Shown here in pieces: positions 33,799 to 42,406 of a stretch of 64,000 nucleotides of DNA. The notes below the pieces were generated by a model. The model worked only from the letters and a program-made list of their open reading frames with translations, was not told the origin of the DNA and searched no databases. The position numbers and the translations under genes are program-made. Origin of the DNA: a bacterium (GTDB lineage Bacteria; 4484-113; JAFGCY01); assembly GCA_020849855.1 (NCBI GenBank), contig JADZFO010000040.1, positions 124,001 to 188,000 on the forward strand, written 5' to 3'. Numbering within the stretch: the stretch's first letter is position 1; the number at the start of each line of letters is the position of its first letter.

Positions 33799-35745
33799 TT
33801 AAGTGGCGCTCGGCTCACTGCTTTTGCGGAAGCCGATTCCGGGGCGCTTGAGCGTCTGCTGGTCGAACTCCTGATAGCGCCGCACCAGCTTCTCCCATTC
33901 CAGAAGGTCAGGCGAGGTGCTCTCGAGGGCGCTCTTCAGGTCGCTCATGCCAATGGCGCGCTGCTCGCCTGTCTCGATAGCGCTGCGCCACGGAATCGTG
34001 GCGGCGTTCTCGACGACCTGGCGGATGGCATCAGCGCTGTAGTTGTTGGAGTTCTGCGCCAGCCAGGACCAGTCGATGTCCTCACTGACCAGGGGCCGCT
34101 GGTTCAGGTAAATCTTGAAAATCTCGGCGCGCTCGGCCGGGCCCGGTGGCGGCACGAAGATCAGGCGGCCCAGGCGGCCGGGGCGGCGCAGCGCGAAGTC
34201 CACTTCCCAGGGCGCGTTAGTTGCGCCCAGCACCATGACCTTGTCGTTGTCACTGGTCAGGCCGTCGAGCTCAATCAGCAGCTGGCTGATCAGCTTCTTC
34301 TCCCAGCCGCTCTGCATCGAGCTGCGGCTGCCGCCGATAGCGTCCACCTCGTCCAGGAAGACGATGGATGGGGCGCGCTTGCGGGCGGTGGCGAAGATCA
34401 TGCTCACAGCCTTCTCGGAGTTTCCAACCCACTTGTCGAGCACCGAGGCCAGGTTGACGTTGATGAAAGAGACCTGGCACTCGCCAGCAGCCGCGCGGGC
34501 CAGCAGGGTCTTGCCACAGCCGGGAGGGCCGAAGAACAGAATCCCTCCGCCGGCGCGCTTGCCATAACGGCTGCTGATCTCAGGGTACTTCAAAGGGTAC
34601 TCAATGGTCTCGCGGATGGCCTGCTTGACCTTGTCGAGTCCGCCGATGTCGCTGAAACGCGCCTCGGGTATCTTGGCCTCGCCAAGCACGGCCTCTTCGT
34701 CACCCCGGCCAAAGGCCGTATAGATGTCGTCCTCCATGCCATAGCTCTGGCGGTGCAGCATCAGGCTGTGGCGGATCTGCTTAGCCTCAGGGTTGCCGGG
34801 CTGCAGTTCCAGCACGCGCTCAGCATCCTTGATAGCCTCGTCAAAGTAGTCGAGGCTCTCGTTGACCTTGGCGCGCTGGAGGAAGAGCTCAGGGTTTGCC
34901 GGCTCAAGCTGGACCAGGCGGTCCAGCACCTTCAGGGAGTCAATATTGCGGTTAAGCTGGAAGAGGCATTCCGACTGCTTCTTGAGCGCCAGCGGATCGT
35001 CCGGATACTCATCCAGAAATGCCTCGACGTCGTCCAGCGCTGCCTCGTAATCTTCCATCTTGAGGCAGGCTTCAGCCCGGTCCAGCAGATAGCCGTGCTG
35101 ATCAGGATACTGCTCGAGCAGGCGCTCATAGTCGCCACGGGCCCGGGCTGCATCCCCCTTATCCAGGTTGTAGTCCGCGCGCAGTTCGCGCAGCGGACCA
35201 TGGAAGGGGAAGAAGAACAGGCCCAGGGTGGCCAGTTCAATCAGCGACTCATCCTCATGATTGTGCTCCAGGCGCCTTGAGACACGCATGAAAAGCTCAG
35301 CGGAAAACAGCGCCTGGCTGTTTGGCGGCAGGTAGAGCCGCAGCAGCTTTTCGAGGGGCTCCTGGAGCTGACGGACTACATCTTCCTTGCGCAGGGTCTC
35401 CAGCGCCATGCGGAAAAGCTTGAGAGCATAGTCTCGGTTCTGCTCTGCCCGGCTAAGCCGCAGCACTGATTCCAGGACAGCTCCAATACGGGCAGGTACC
35501 TCAGAGCGTGGATTCAGCACATAGCGTTCCACGCTCAGCAGCAGCTGGCGCTTCTCCGCCAGGCTGAGGTCAGGCAGCTCTGACAGAACGCCCAAAATGT
35601 CAACTTTTGTATCCGCAGGGGAAAGCTTGAGCCTGAGCAGGTCCTGCTCGAACTCACGGCGGCGGCGCAGCGGCGTCTGAGGCAGCTGGCTGTCAAGAGA
35701 ACGTGCTTCCCGGGGGGGCTCCGGGCTTTGGTGCTGATCTTGCAT
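33799..35745 (-). CDS. TPR-AAA+ ATPase (classical AAA clade)
   Basis: About 648 residues. Residues 120-320 form tetratricopeptide-like repeats (GYLLDRAEACLKMEDYEAAL, DDPLALKKQSECLFQLNRN). Residues about 370-600 are a classical AAA module: GGLDKVKQAIRETIEYPLKY, Walker A FGPPGCGKTLLA, Walker B IVFLDEVDAIGG, sensor VLGATNAPW and arginine fingers RRPGRLGR. No M41 peptidase domain and no membrane helix, so it is an unfoldase or remodeller whose TPR part probably picks the client. ATG 35745 is chosen over TTG 35775 because TATAAT (35756-35761) sits between them. Confidence 0.87.
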   Translation of the reverse strand: MQDQHQSPEPPREARSLDSQLPQTPLRRRREFEQDLLRLKLSPADTKVDILGVLSELPDLSLAEKRQLLLSVERYVLNPRSEVPARIGAVLESVLRLSRAEQNRDYALKLFRMALETLRKEDVVRQLQEPLEKLLRLYLPPNSQALFSAELFMRVSRRLEHNHEDESLIELATLGLFFFPFHGPLRELRADYNLDKGDAARARGDYERLLEQYPDQHGYLLDRAEACLKMEDYEAALDDVEAFLDEYPDDPLALKKQSECLFQLNRNIDSLKVLDRLVQLEPANPELFLQRAKVNESLDYFDEAIKDAERVLELQPGNPEAKQIRHSLMLHRQSYGMEDDIYTAFGRGDEEAVLGEAKIPEARFSDIGGLDKVKQAIRETIEYPLKYPEISSRYGKRAGGGILFFGPPGCGKTLLARAAAGECQVSFINVNLASVLDKWVGNSEKAVSMIFATARKRAPSIVFLDEVDAIGGSRSSMQSGWEKKLISQLLIELDGLTSDNDKVMVLGATNAPWEVDFALRRPGRLGRLIFVPPPGPAERAEIFKIYLNQRPLVSEDIDWSWLAQNSNNYSADAIRQVVENAATIPWRSAIETGEQRAIGMSDLKSALESTSPDLLEWEKLVRRYQEFDQQTLKRPGIGFRKSSEPSAT

Positions 35746-36040
35746 CTGCTGCTGAATTATACCTGCCGGCGGCAAATCTATCGCATCAGGCCTGGGCTAT
35801 GTTGTTTAGCAGTGGCGCTAAAGGGGAATAACGCCCGGAATGCAGCACGGAAGAACAGCGGAGTACGAAGCAAAGGCAGCTCTTGAAGGGCAGCTCCTGC
35901 AACCTTTGTGCCAGTTTGTCAGTCACAAGGCAGTGAGGCTCGCTGAAATTCGACCGTGCTGTGGGCTCGGAAGGCCTGCCAGGGGCGAAATGGCAGCAAA
36001 AAAGGACAGTTTCGTATCTGAACAAGTATCGGAGTTTGCT
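35746..36040. other. Non-coding gap, AT-richer
   Basis: About 295 bases upstream of the AAA+ gene. It holds the minus-strand TATAAT at 35756-35761 and no convincing ORF. Base composition is less GC-rich than neighbours. Confidence 0.4.
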
Positions 36041-36178
36041 ATGCCTCGTCTGCTCACAATCTGGTGCAGTCTGATAATTGGCCTTATGTGCATTCTTTTG
36101 GTTGCAGGTTTTGACGTTGACAGGGTTGCCGAGAACGCCAGAGAACATGCCATTCGTGTCTCAGATGCAGCCCTATAG
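36041..36178 (+). CDS. Possible small single-span membrane peptide
   Basis: 45 residues: MPRLLTIWCSLIIGLMCILL membrane helix followed by a short polar tail. GGAG lies 6 bases before ATG 36041, the main support. A longer frame upstream is not convincing. No recognised family; may be spurious. Confidence 0.35.
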   Translation: MPRLLTIWCSLIIGLMCILLVAGFDVDRVAENAREHAIRVSDAAL

Positions 36179-36379
36179 TTGCACGATTTTATGCAAAGCA
36201 AACTACCCCGCCGGTCAATATCGCAATTTTGATGACCGGTTAAATTAATGTGAGAATCAAATTCTTTCGACAAGACCTGTGATTAGCCGTTACATTTATC
36301 TTAAAATAGGCACCCCCGCGGACGCTGGGATGTTCGCAGCAGATTGAAGTCACACGCCTACGGTGTCAAGAGGAATCGC

Positions 36380-37021
36380 GTGCCTAAAGCTACCAAGATG
36401 CAGGAACTCGTCGTGCTCGGCCTTCTGAACGAGAAGCCGCGCTACGGCTACGAAATCAAAATGATCATCGATAATGTCATGAGCCACGTGATCGATGTTT
36501 CATCCGGCTCACTTTATTATGCCCTCAAGAAACTGCGCGAGCAGGGTCTGGTGAAGGAAACCGCGGTCGAGAAAGTCGGCCGGCGTCCCGAGCGTTCCAT
36601 CTACGAGATTACGGAGCTTGGCCAGAAGGCCTTCAGCGAAGACCTGCCAGAGCTGATCTTCCCGCAGGCGCGCCCCTTCTTTCCGCTCGACCTCGCGCTC
36701 TACTTTCTGCCCTTCGTCGATCCACGTGAGCAGCTCAGGCGGGTGCGCCTGCGCCTGGCTTACATCGCCCTGATGATTGAGTACAGCTCAGAGATCGAAG
36801 ACCGCTTCTCAAGCAGCGCCCCGCCACACCACATGATGGTGCTCATGCACCAGCGGCACTACATGTTCATGGAACGTGATTATCTGACCGGGCTTTGCCA
36901 GGAGCTCGAGAAGCACGTCAGCTATGACCTTAGCGCCGCGGACATGCAGGAGGTCGCACTGGCGGCGAAGAACTACAAGGCCCGTGTCAGGTATGAAGTT
37001 GTGACCAACCCTGAGCAGTAG
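36380..37021 (+). CDS. PadR-family transcriptional regulator
   Basis: 213 residues. N-terminal winged helix: MQELVVLGLLNEKPRYGYEI, SSGSLYYALKKLREQGLV, GRRPERSIYEITELGQKAF, followed by a long C-terminal helical dimerisation part, as in Vir/PadR class 1 proteins. GTG 36380 is chosen for AGAGGA 6 bases upstream; TTG 36344 is an alternative. An A/T-rich promoter region with TTAAAATAGG lies at 36298-36310. Target unknown; the S4-domain gene follows with its own -10 box. Confidence 0.87.
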   Translation: MPKATKMQELVVLGLLNEKPRYGYEIKMIIDNVMSHVIDVSSGSLYYALKKLREQGLVKETAVEKVGRRPERSIYEITELGQKAFSEDLPELIFPQARPFFPLDLALYFLPFVDPREQLRRVRLRLAYIALMIEYSSEIEDRFSSSAPPHHMMVLMHQRHYMFMERDYLTGLCQELEKHVSYDLSAADMQEVALAAKNYKARVRYEVVTNPEQ

Positions 37022-37044
37022 CGGGACTGACCTACAATCGCTCG

Positions 37045-37719
37045 GTGTTTGACTGGTCCAATCTGGCGCCTGATGAGATCTTACTGGCCCTGAGGGGCCT
37101 GAGCGATGGCGCGGCAAGCGGCTTTCTGGACACGCATCAGTTCTCAGTGCTGCTGGACAACCCTGAGCTGCGCCTTAACGGCGGACATCCGGCAGCCCAG
37201 TATCGCCGCGGCAGCCTTGAGGCTCAGCCTGCTCTGATTATCTGGACCTGCCGGCGCAGCGACCTGCCTGAGGGTCTGGGCAGCGCGCGAGCCATCCGGC
37301 AGGCCTGGCGCAACGCCGGGGAAGCGGCATGGGCTGTTGGCGACATCATTGTCGGCAGCGATTCCTGCTGGTTGGCCAGCTTGCCGGAGGCACCAGTGCG
37401 TGGCCTTATTCCTGCTCTTGAAGCTGCTGACCCGGCGACGGAGCTGCCAGGCGTGCAGCCTGAACGACTGACCGCCGCGAGCCTACGCGCAGATGCCGTG
37501 ATCGCCTCACTTTTCAAGGTCAGCCGAGGCGAAGCACAGACGGCGATCGAATATGGCTTCGTCTTTCGCAACTTCCGGCCACTCAACCAGCGCACGACCC
37601 AGATACGCCAGGGCGACGAACTGGTCTATCGCACGAAGGGACGGATCCAGATCACGGAGATGGAAGAGAACAGCCGCAGTGGCCGCAACTGGCTCAGCTT
37701 CAGGCGTTATCCCTGTTGA
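37045..37719 (+). CDS. S4-domain RNA-binding protein (YlmH-like)
   Basis: 224 residues. C-terminal S4 fold: LRADAVIASLFKVSRGEAQT, IEYGFVFRNFRPLN, IRQGDELVYRTKGRIQI. Together with the N-terminal domain this matches the YlmH family, implicated in rescue of stalled ribosomal subunits and in cell division. GTG 37045 lies exactly 6 bases after TACAAT with no Shine-Dalgarno, suggesting a leaderless message distinct from padR. Confidence 0.82.
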   Translation: MFDWSNLAPDEILLALRGLSDGAASGFLDTHQFSVLLDNPELRLNGGHPAAQYRRGSLEAQPALIIWTCRRSDLPEGLGSARAIRQAWRNAGEAAWAVGDIIVGSDSCWLASLPEAPVRGLIPALEAADPATELPGVQPERLTAASLRADAVIASLFKVSRGEAQTAIEYGFVFRNFRPLNQRTTQIRQGDELVYRTKGRIQITEMEENSRSGRNWLSFRRYPC

Positions 37720-37746
37720 TGCTGCTGTCAGAGGCCGGGGCCGGCT

Positions 37747-38754
37747 CTAGCTGGCCAGCATGCCGCGGCTGTAGACCACTACCCTGTTGCGGCCGCGCTC
37801 CTTGGCCTGGTACAGCGCCACATCCGCGCAGTGCACGGCCTGGTCCACGTTGAGAGCTTCAGCATGGTCACAGCAGTAAACGCCGCAGGAGATGGTGCAG
37901 TGAAGCTCATGTGTCTCAAAGGCCACCATGCACTCTGAGACCTTCTCGCGAAGTCGTTCGGCAATGATCTTCCCAACATCCTCGCTGGTGGCTGGCAGGA
38001 GGATTAGGAACTCCTCGCCGCCAATGCGTCCAAAGACATCGCTTCGACGCAGAGTTGAGCTGATGGTCTGCGAGACGCACTTGAGGATCTTGTCACCGGC
38101 GGCATGGCCGTAGGTGTCGTTGAAGGGCTTGAAGTGATCAATATCCAGGTAGATCAGAGTCAGTTCAGAATTCGCGCGGGCGCTGCGAGCCAGCTCCTCT
38201 TCAAGGCGGCGGAAGCAGAAGCGGCGGTTGTACAGCCCGGTCAGCGGGTCGGTGCTGGCCATGTACTCCAGGTCGGCCATGCGCTGCTTGAGCTCGTCCT
38301 GCAGGAACTTGATCCGCACGAGGTTATAGACCTGCGCCATCAGCTGGTACTCGCTGGCGCTGAAGTTCAGACAGGCCAGGGCGCCGTAGTACTGCGCCTC
38401 CATCATCACCGCGCCATCCACTTCCTCGTGCAGAACAAAGACCACCGGGACGTCCTCAAAGGCCGACGCCGCGCGCACCTGGACGCACAGCGAGCTGACG
38501 TCCTCGATACACTGTGAGCAGATGATTGTGACGTCGACACGGTCTTCGTTGGCCTGAGAGACGGCGTCAATCGCGCCGTCAGCGTGGACGACTTCATAGT
38601 TGTACATGTCCAGCAGCGACTGGATCAAGGTCCCGTCAGCGCTGTTGTCCGCGATGACGAGTATCCTCGGGCGGCCAACCATGCGCTGGTTGTAGGGCAG
38701 CAGATCTCCGAGGGATGGACTCACAGGATTTTTATCGGCAGAGCCAAAGCGCAT
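37747..38754 (-). CDS. Diguanylate cyclase with receiver-like domain
   Basis: 335 residues. Receiver-like N-terminal part (RPRILVIADNSADGTLIQSL), in which the usual acidic pocket and lysine are incomplete, then a short coiled coil and a GGDEF domain: MASTDPLTGLYNRRFCFRRL and active-site FGRIGGEEFLILLP. The I-site region reads EERLREKV-like (ERLREKVSECM) without a clear RxxD, so feedback inhibition is uncertain. ATG 38754 is chosen; the frame extends to 39006 but overlaps the divergent DHH gene. Makes c-di-GMP. Confidence 0.87.
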   Translation of the reverse strand: MRFGSADKNPVSPSLGDLLPYNQRMVGRPRILVIADNSADGTLIQSLLDMYNYEVVHADGAIDAVSQANEDRVDVTIICSQCIEDVSSLCVQVRAASAFEDVPVVFVLHEEVDGAVMMEAQYYGALACLNFSASEYQLMAQVYNLVRIKFLQDELKQRMADLEYMASTDPLTGLYNRRFCFRRLEEELARSARANSELTLIYLDIDHFKPFNDTYGHAAGDKILKCVSQTISSTLRRSDVFGRIGGEEFLILLPATSEDVGKIIAERLREKVSECMVAFETHELHCTISCGVYCCDHAEALNVDQAVHCADVALYQAKERGRNRVVVYSRGMLAS

Positions 38755-38784
38755 CTGCAGAAGGCCGCGTGTTAGAATCGGGGA

Positions 38785-40425
38785 GTGGCAAGCAGCGGTG
38801 AGCAGAGCGATTTTGCTCTTTATGAGTTCCTCCGCAGCACTGATACACATGCCCCCGAAACCCAGTCCGCACTCGCCTTCGCGCGGGTCTTCGCCGACCT
38901 GGCCCGGAGGGTGATTGCCGCCCGCTGCGCCCAGGACGGGGATGAGGTCGCCTACCCGCCCGGCCTGAGCTATTACACCCTGCGGGCCTTTATGGACCAG
39001 GGGCACGAGCAGCTCTCGAGCCGGCTGTCTTCCATGGCCGGGCCGGACTGGCCGGGCCAGTGGTCATACCTTCTGGCCGACCTGGCCGAGTACCTGGCGC
39101 GTATCCATCAAACTGCCGCCCCCGAGCGCAGCTCCCTGCAGGTCTGGGTGGGCAAGCCCGGCCAGCAGCAGATCCGGCTTTTTGGCTGGGCCACCACAGA
39201 CGGCCTGGCCCTGGCAGGTGCCGTCCCGCCCGGCTTTGAGGCCCTGCGCGGCCTGCCGGTGGAGCCCTATCTACTGGACAGCGCCCCCGAGGCCGCGGCA
39301 ATGCTGGCGCACTATGACGTGCATGGCCTGTCCATGATGGCCCTGACCCTGCGCTACCTGCGCAGCATCGGTATCAGCGAGCCGGCCTGCGCCATGAGCT
39401 TTGAATGGACCGGCGATATCGGCAAGCTCTGGAAACGCGCTGTCCCGAAGACCTTTGACCTTGATGCCGGCATCCGGGCGGTGATCATGCTCGACTGCTC
39501 GGTCCATTCCCGCAAGCCGGCGCACACTCTGCGGGCCCTGGCGCGCCTGGAAGACAGCCAGCAGTCCAGGCTGATCATGGTTGACCACCACCCTGACACC
39601 TTCATCCTGGCCCCGCAGATGCTGCACCCGAACCTCGACCTGGTGCTGACGGACGTCTTCAGCTGCGGCCTCAGCAAGCGCTGGGAGCAGACCGAGCTGG
39701 AGATCATGGCGCTGGGCGCACTGAGCGACAAGGTGCCTGAGATCGAAAGCGCATTTCCCGCCAGCAGCTACCCCAGCCTGCACGCTGCCGTGGAGGACTA
39801 TCACCAGCGCCACCTGCAGTACAGCCCGACGCCAAGAGAGCTGCGCAACCGCGGCGAATACCCGCTGCGGCCCCTCTGGGAAGCCATCGCGGACGGGGCA
39901 AAGCTGGAGCCGGCACTGGCTGAGCGGGTGCTGGGCAAACTGCCGCCGGCTGAAGAAGTGCCGCAGGCGCAGTATCAGCTTGTCGGCGGCGTGCTGGTGA
40001 TCACCCAGCAGCTTCAGGCGATGGGCCGGGCCTGGTATGCCCTGCTTGAAGAGCTGATGAAGCGTGAGAACGTGCCCTATGCCATCGCTGTCCGGCTGCT
40101 GGACAAGCGCCGTGCCAATTTCCTGCTGCTGACGCGTTGGCAGCTCACGCATGTGCCGCCGGTGCGCTACTTCATCCCTGAGCGCAACCTGCCGCAGGTG
40201 CTGGGCCACCCGGGCGCGCTCTGGGCCGACATGGACAAGGACCAGGCGCCGGACTTCCTGCGGGAGGTTATCGCCGGCATCAACCTCTACCTTGGCCTGG
40301 AGCATGACAGTTCAACGGCAATTGAGCAAATCAGCAAGAACATCCTGGAGGCTGAGCCAGTCCGGATGGAGAATGTTCCGGACCCGGCGGCGGCCCCGCC
40401 GCAGGATGACGACCTGGATGACTAA
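38785..40425 (+). CDS. DHH-type phosphoesterase-like protein
   Basis: 546 residues. Central region has the hallmarks of DHH phosphoesterases: MLAHYDVHGLSMMALTLRYL (usual motif DxDG is here DVHG), VIMLDCSVHS and LIMVDHHPDTFIL. An N-terminal helical domain and a C-terminal domain with LLDKRRANFLLLTRWQL flank it. Nanoligoribonuclease, cyclic dinucleotide or polyphosphate substrates are known for the superfamily; given the divergent diguanylate cyclase, a nucleotide role is tempting but inferred. GTG 38785 follows TAGAAT by exactly 6 bases. Confidence 0.75.
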   Translation: MASSGEQSDFALYEFLRSTDTHAPETQSALAFARVFADLARRVIAARCAQDGDEVAYPPGLSYYTLRAFMDQGHEQLSSRLSSMAGPDWPGQWSYLLADLAEYLARIHQTAAPERSSLQVWVGKPGQQQIRLFGWATTDGLALAGAVPPGFEALRGLPVEPYLLDSAPEAAAMLAHYDVHGLSMMALTLRYLRSIGISEPACAMSFEWTGDIGKLWKRAVPKTFDLDAGIRAVIMLDCSVHSRKPAHTLRALARLEDSQQSRLIMVDHHPDTFILAPQMLHPNLDLVLTDVFSCGLSKRWEQTELEIMALGALSDKVPEIESAFPASSYPSLHAAVEDYHQRHLQYSPTPRELRNRGEYPLRPLWEAIADGAKLEPALAERVLGKLPPAEEVPQAQYQLVGGVLVITQQLQAMGRAWYALLEELMKRENVPYAIAVRLLDKRRANFLLLTRWQLTHVPPVRYFIPERNLPQVLGHPGALWADMDKDQAPDFLREVIAGINLYLGLEHDSSTAIEQISKNILEAEPVRMENVPDPAAAPPQDDDLDD

Positions 40426-40461
40426 GTACAGTGCCCGCTGGGCTCCAACTGGGAGGAATAC

Positions 40462-41820
40462 ATGCGCAGCCTGATTCTGGCCACCGTGATCGCGTTCAGC
40501 GCCGCCGGCTCGGCCCTCGCTGGCCAGGCCGGCGAGGTGGAGGCCGTATCGCTGACGGTTTATAACAGCGACCTTGCCCTGATCCGCGAAGAGCGCAGTC
40601 TGCAGCTGGACGCCGGCACCCAGCTGGTGGTCCTGGACAACGTCTCTGGTCAACTGCGGCCCGAGACCGTGCACCTTGACACCAATGGCGGCAATGTCGC
40701 CGTGCTGGAACAGAACTTCGACTATGACCTGGTCAGCCGTGACAAACTGCTGCAGCGCTTCATCGGCAAGACCATCACGCTGCGCGACGACTACAGCAAG
40801 ACAGAAATGACCGGCCGCCTGCTGTCTGTCAGCAGCGGCATAATTCTTGAAGTGGACGGCCAGGTGCTGCTGGACCCGCCGGGCCGCATCATCCTGCCCA
40901 GCGGCGCCGCCGACCAGCTTCTGCTGCGCCCCACCCTTTCCTGGCAGCTGGCCAGCGCCGCCCCGCTCAGCACCCGGGCTACGGTGAGCTACCTCTCTGG
41001 CGGCCTGTCCTGGAACGCGGACTACGTCATGGTGCTGAGCGCTGACGATAGTCGCGGCAGCCTGGAGGGCTGGGTCACGCTGAGTAACTACAGCGGCACG
41101 ACCTATGACAACGCCAGCCTCAAGCTGGTGGCCGGAGAGGTCAACCGCGTCCGGGACGAAATGGACTATGCCATGAAGGCTGGCGCGGCAGCACCGATGG
41201 CCGAGGCCTCCATGGCCGACGGCTTCCAGGAAGAGTCCCTCTTCGAGTACCACCTCTATGACCTGCAGCGGCAGACCACGATCAGGAACAACCAGCAGAA
41301 GCAGATTGGCCTGCTGAGCGCCAGCGACTTCCCGGTAAAGAAGGTCATGGTCTTCGACGGCATGAACGGCGGCGATGTGAAGGTCAACGTCGAGTTCAAC
41401 AATGGCGAGGAGAATGGCCTTGGCATGCCGCTTCCGGCCGGGACCATGCGGGTGATGAAGGCTGACAGCGAGGGCGAACTGCAGTTCATCGGCGAGAACA
41501 ACATCAAGCACACCCCGCGCAAGGAAGACATCCGTCTCTTCATCGGCAACGCCTTCGATGTGAAGGGCGAAGTGACACAGACCGAGTACAAAGACCTTGG
41601 TAACGGCTATACGGCCAGCTACAAGGTCAAGCTTAAGAACCGTAAGGAGAAGGAAGCCGTCAGCGTAACCGTCCCGGTGGTGGTCTACGGTGAGTGGAAG
41701 ATCACCGCGAGCAACCACGATCCCATCGACAAGGACGCCTGGACGAAGGAGTTCATGGTCAACCTGCCCCCCGACAGCGAGAAGGAGCTGACCTACAGCA
41801 TCCAGGTGACCTGGAAGTAG
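40462..41820 (+). CDS. Secreted DUF4139 protein
   Basis: 452 residues with signal peptide (LILATVIAFSAAGSALAGQ). DUF4139 features: VYNSDLALIREERSL at the mature start, PTLSWQLAS, SYLSGGLSWNADYVMVL, GWVTLSNYSGTTYDNASLKL, and the C-terminal beta-sandwich ending in YSIQVTW. GGGAGGAATAC before ATG is a strong ribosome-binding site. Function of the family is not established; often annotated as envelope or mucoidy-related. 36 bases downstream of the DHH gene. Confidence 0.85.
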   Translation: MRSLILATVIAFSAAGSALAGQAGEVEAVSLTVYNSDLALIREERSLQLDAGTQLVVLDNVSGQLRPETVHLDTNGGNVAVLEQNFDYDLVSRDKLLQRFIGKTITLRDDYSKTEMTGRLLSVSSGIILEVDGQVLLDPPGRIILPSGAADQLLLRPTLSWQLASAAPLSTRATVSYLSGGLSWNADYVMVLSADDSRGSLEGWVTLSNYSGTTYDNASLKLVAGEVNRVRDEMDYAMKAGAAAPMAEASMADGFQEESLFEYHLYDLQRQTTIRNNQQKQIGLLSASDFPVKKVMVFDGMNGGDVKVNVEFNNGEENGLGMPLPAGTMRVMKADSEGELQFIGENNIKHTPRKEDIRLFIGNAFDVKGEVTQTEYKDLGNGYTASYKVKLKNRKEKEAVSVTVPVVVYGEWKITASNHDPIDKDAWTKEFMVNLPPDSEKELTYSIQVTWK

Positions 41821-41911
41821 GCCAGATCCGGCCTGAGAGGGCAAACATGGCAGACAGAACTATACCTTCCAGACTGACGTCTAACACTGCGTGCAGTGCT
41901 ATACTCCAGAC

Positions 41912-42124
41912 ATGCCACTCGCGCTGATAGTCGGAATCGGCACGCAGGAGCTGCTGATCATCGCCGGCATCCTGCTGCTCATCTTTGGCGCCACCAAGGT
42001 GCCACAGCTCATGCGCGGCTTTGGCCAGGGCATCCGCGAGTTCAAGGATGCTGTGAAGGACGAGTCGGCGGCCCAGGGCGGCGATGCTAAGCCTGAGGCC
42101 AACGGAGCGGACAAGCCGGCCTAG
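41912..42124 (+). CDS. tatA: Twin-arginine translocase subunit TatA
   Basis: 70 residues: membrane helix LLIIAGILLLIFGATKVPQL, then the amphipathic helix RGFGQGIREFKDAVKDE, the classic TatA build. TATACT lies exactly 6 bases before ATG 41912 with no Shine-Dalgarno, so the longer frame from 41891 is rejected and the message is probably leaderless. No tatC next to it. Forms the translocation pore for folded proteins. Confidence 0.93.
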   Translation: MPLALIVGIGTQELLIIAGILLLIFGATKVPQLMRGFGQGIREFKDAVKDESAAQGGDAKPEANGADKPA

Positions 42125-42187
42125 GCCTGCGCAGTGGCGGGTTTCCGGCCTTCCCCTAACTTCGGCCAGGAATTTTCCGCCGAAGCC

Positions 42188-42216
42188 TTGACAGCGCTAA
42201 GCACCGACGGTATGAT
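42188..42216 (+). promoter_or_regulatory. Sigma-70 type promoter of the 5S rRNA gene
   Basis: TTGACA (42188-42193), 17-base spacer, TATGAT (42211-42216), with the 5S gene starting 5 bases later. The best -35/-10 pair in the window. Confidence 0.88.
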
Positions 42217-42221
42217 TACCG

Positions 42222-42339
<118 letters not shown>

Positions 42340-42358
42340 TTTTTTTTTTGACCTGAAC

Positions 42359-42387
42359 AAGGGCGGCCACGGCCGCCCTTTTGTTTA
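42359..42387 (+). terminator. Terminator of the 5S rRNA gene
   Basis: Stem GGGCGGCC/GGCCGCCC with AC loop, then TTTTGTTT. An earlier run of ten T lies at 42340-42349. Confidence 0.9.
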
Positions 42388-42406
42388 GCTGCCCACAGCC
42401 GACGCG

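Noticed and set aside
40312-41844. 510-codon minus-strand frame opposite the DUF4139 gene
   Set aside because: Shadow of a gene with signal peptide and strong ribosome-binding site.
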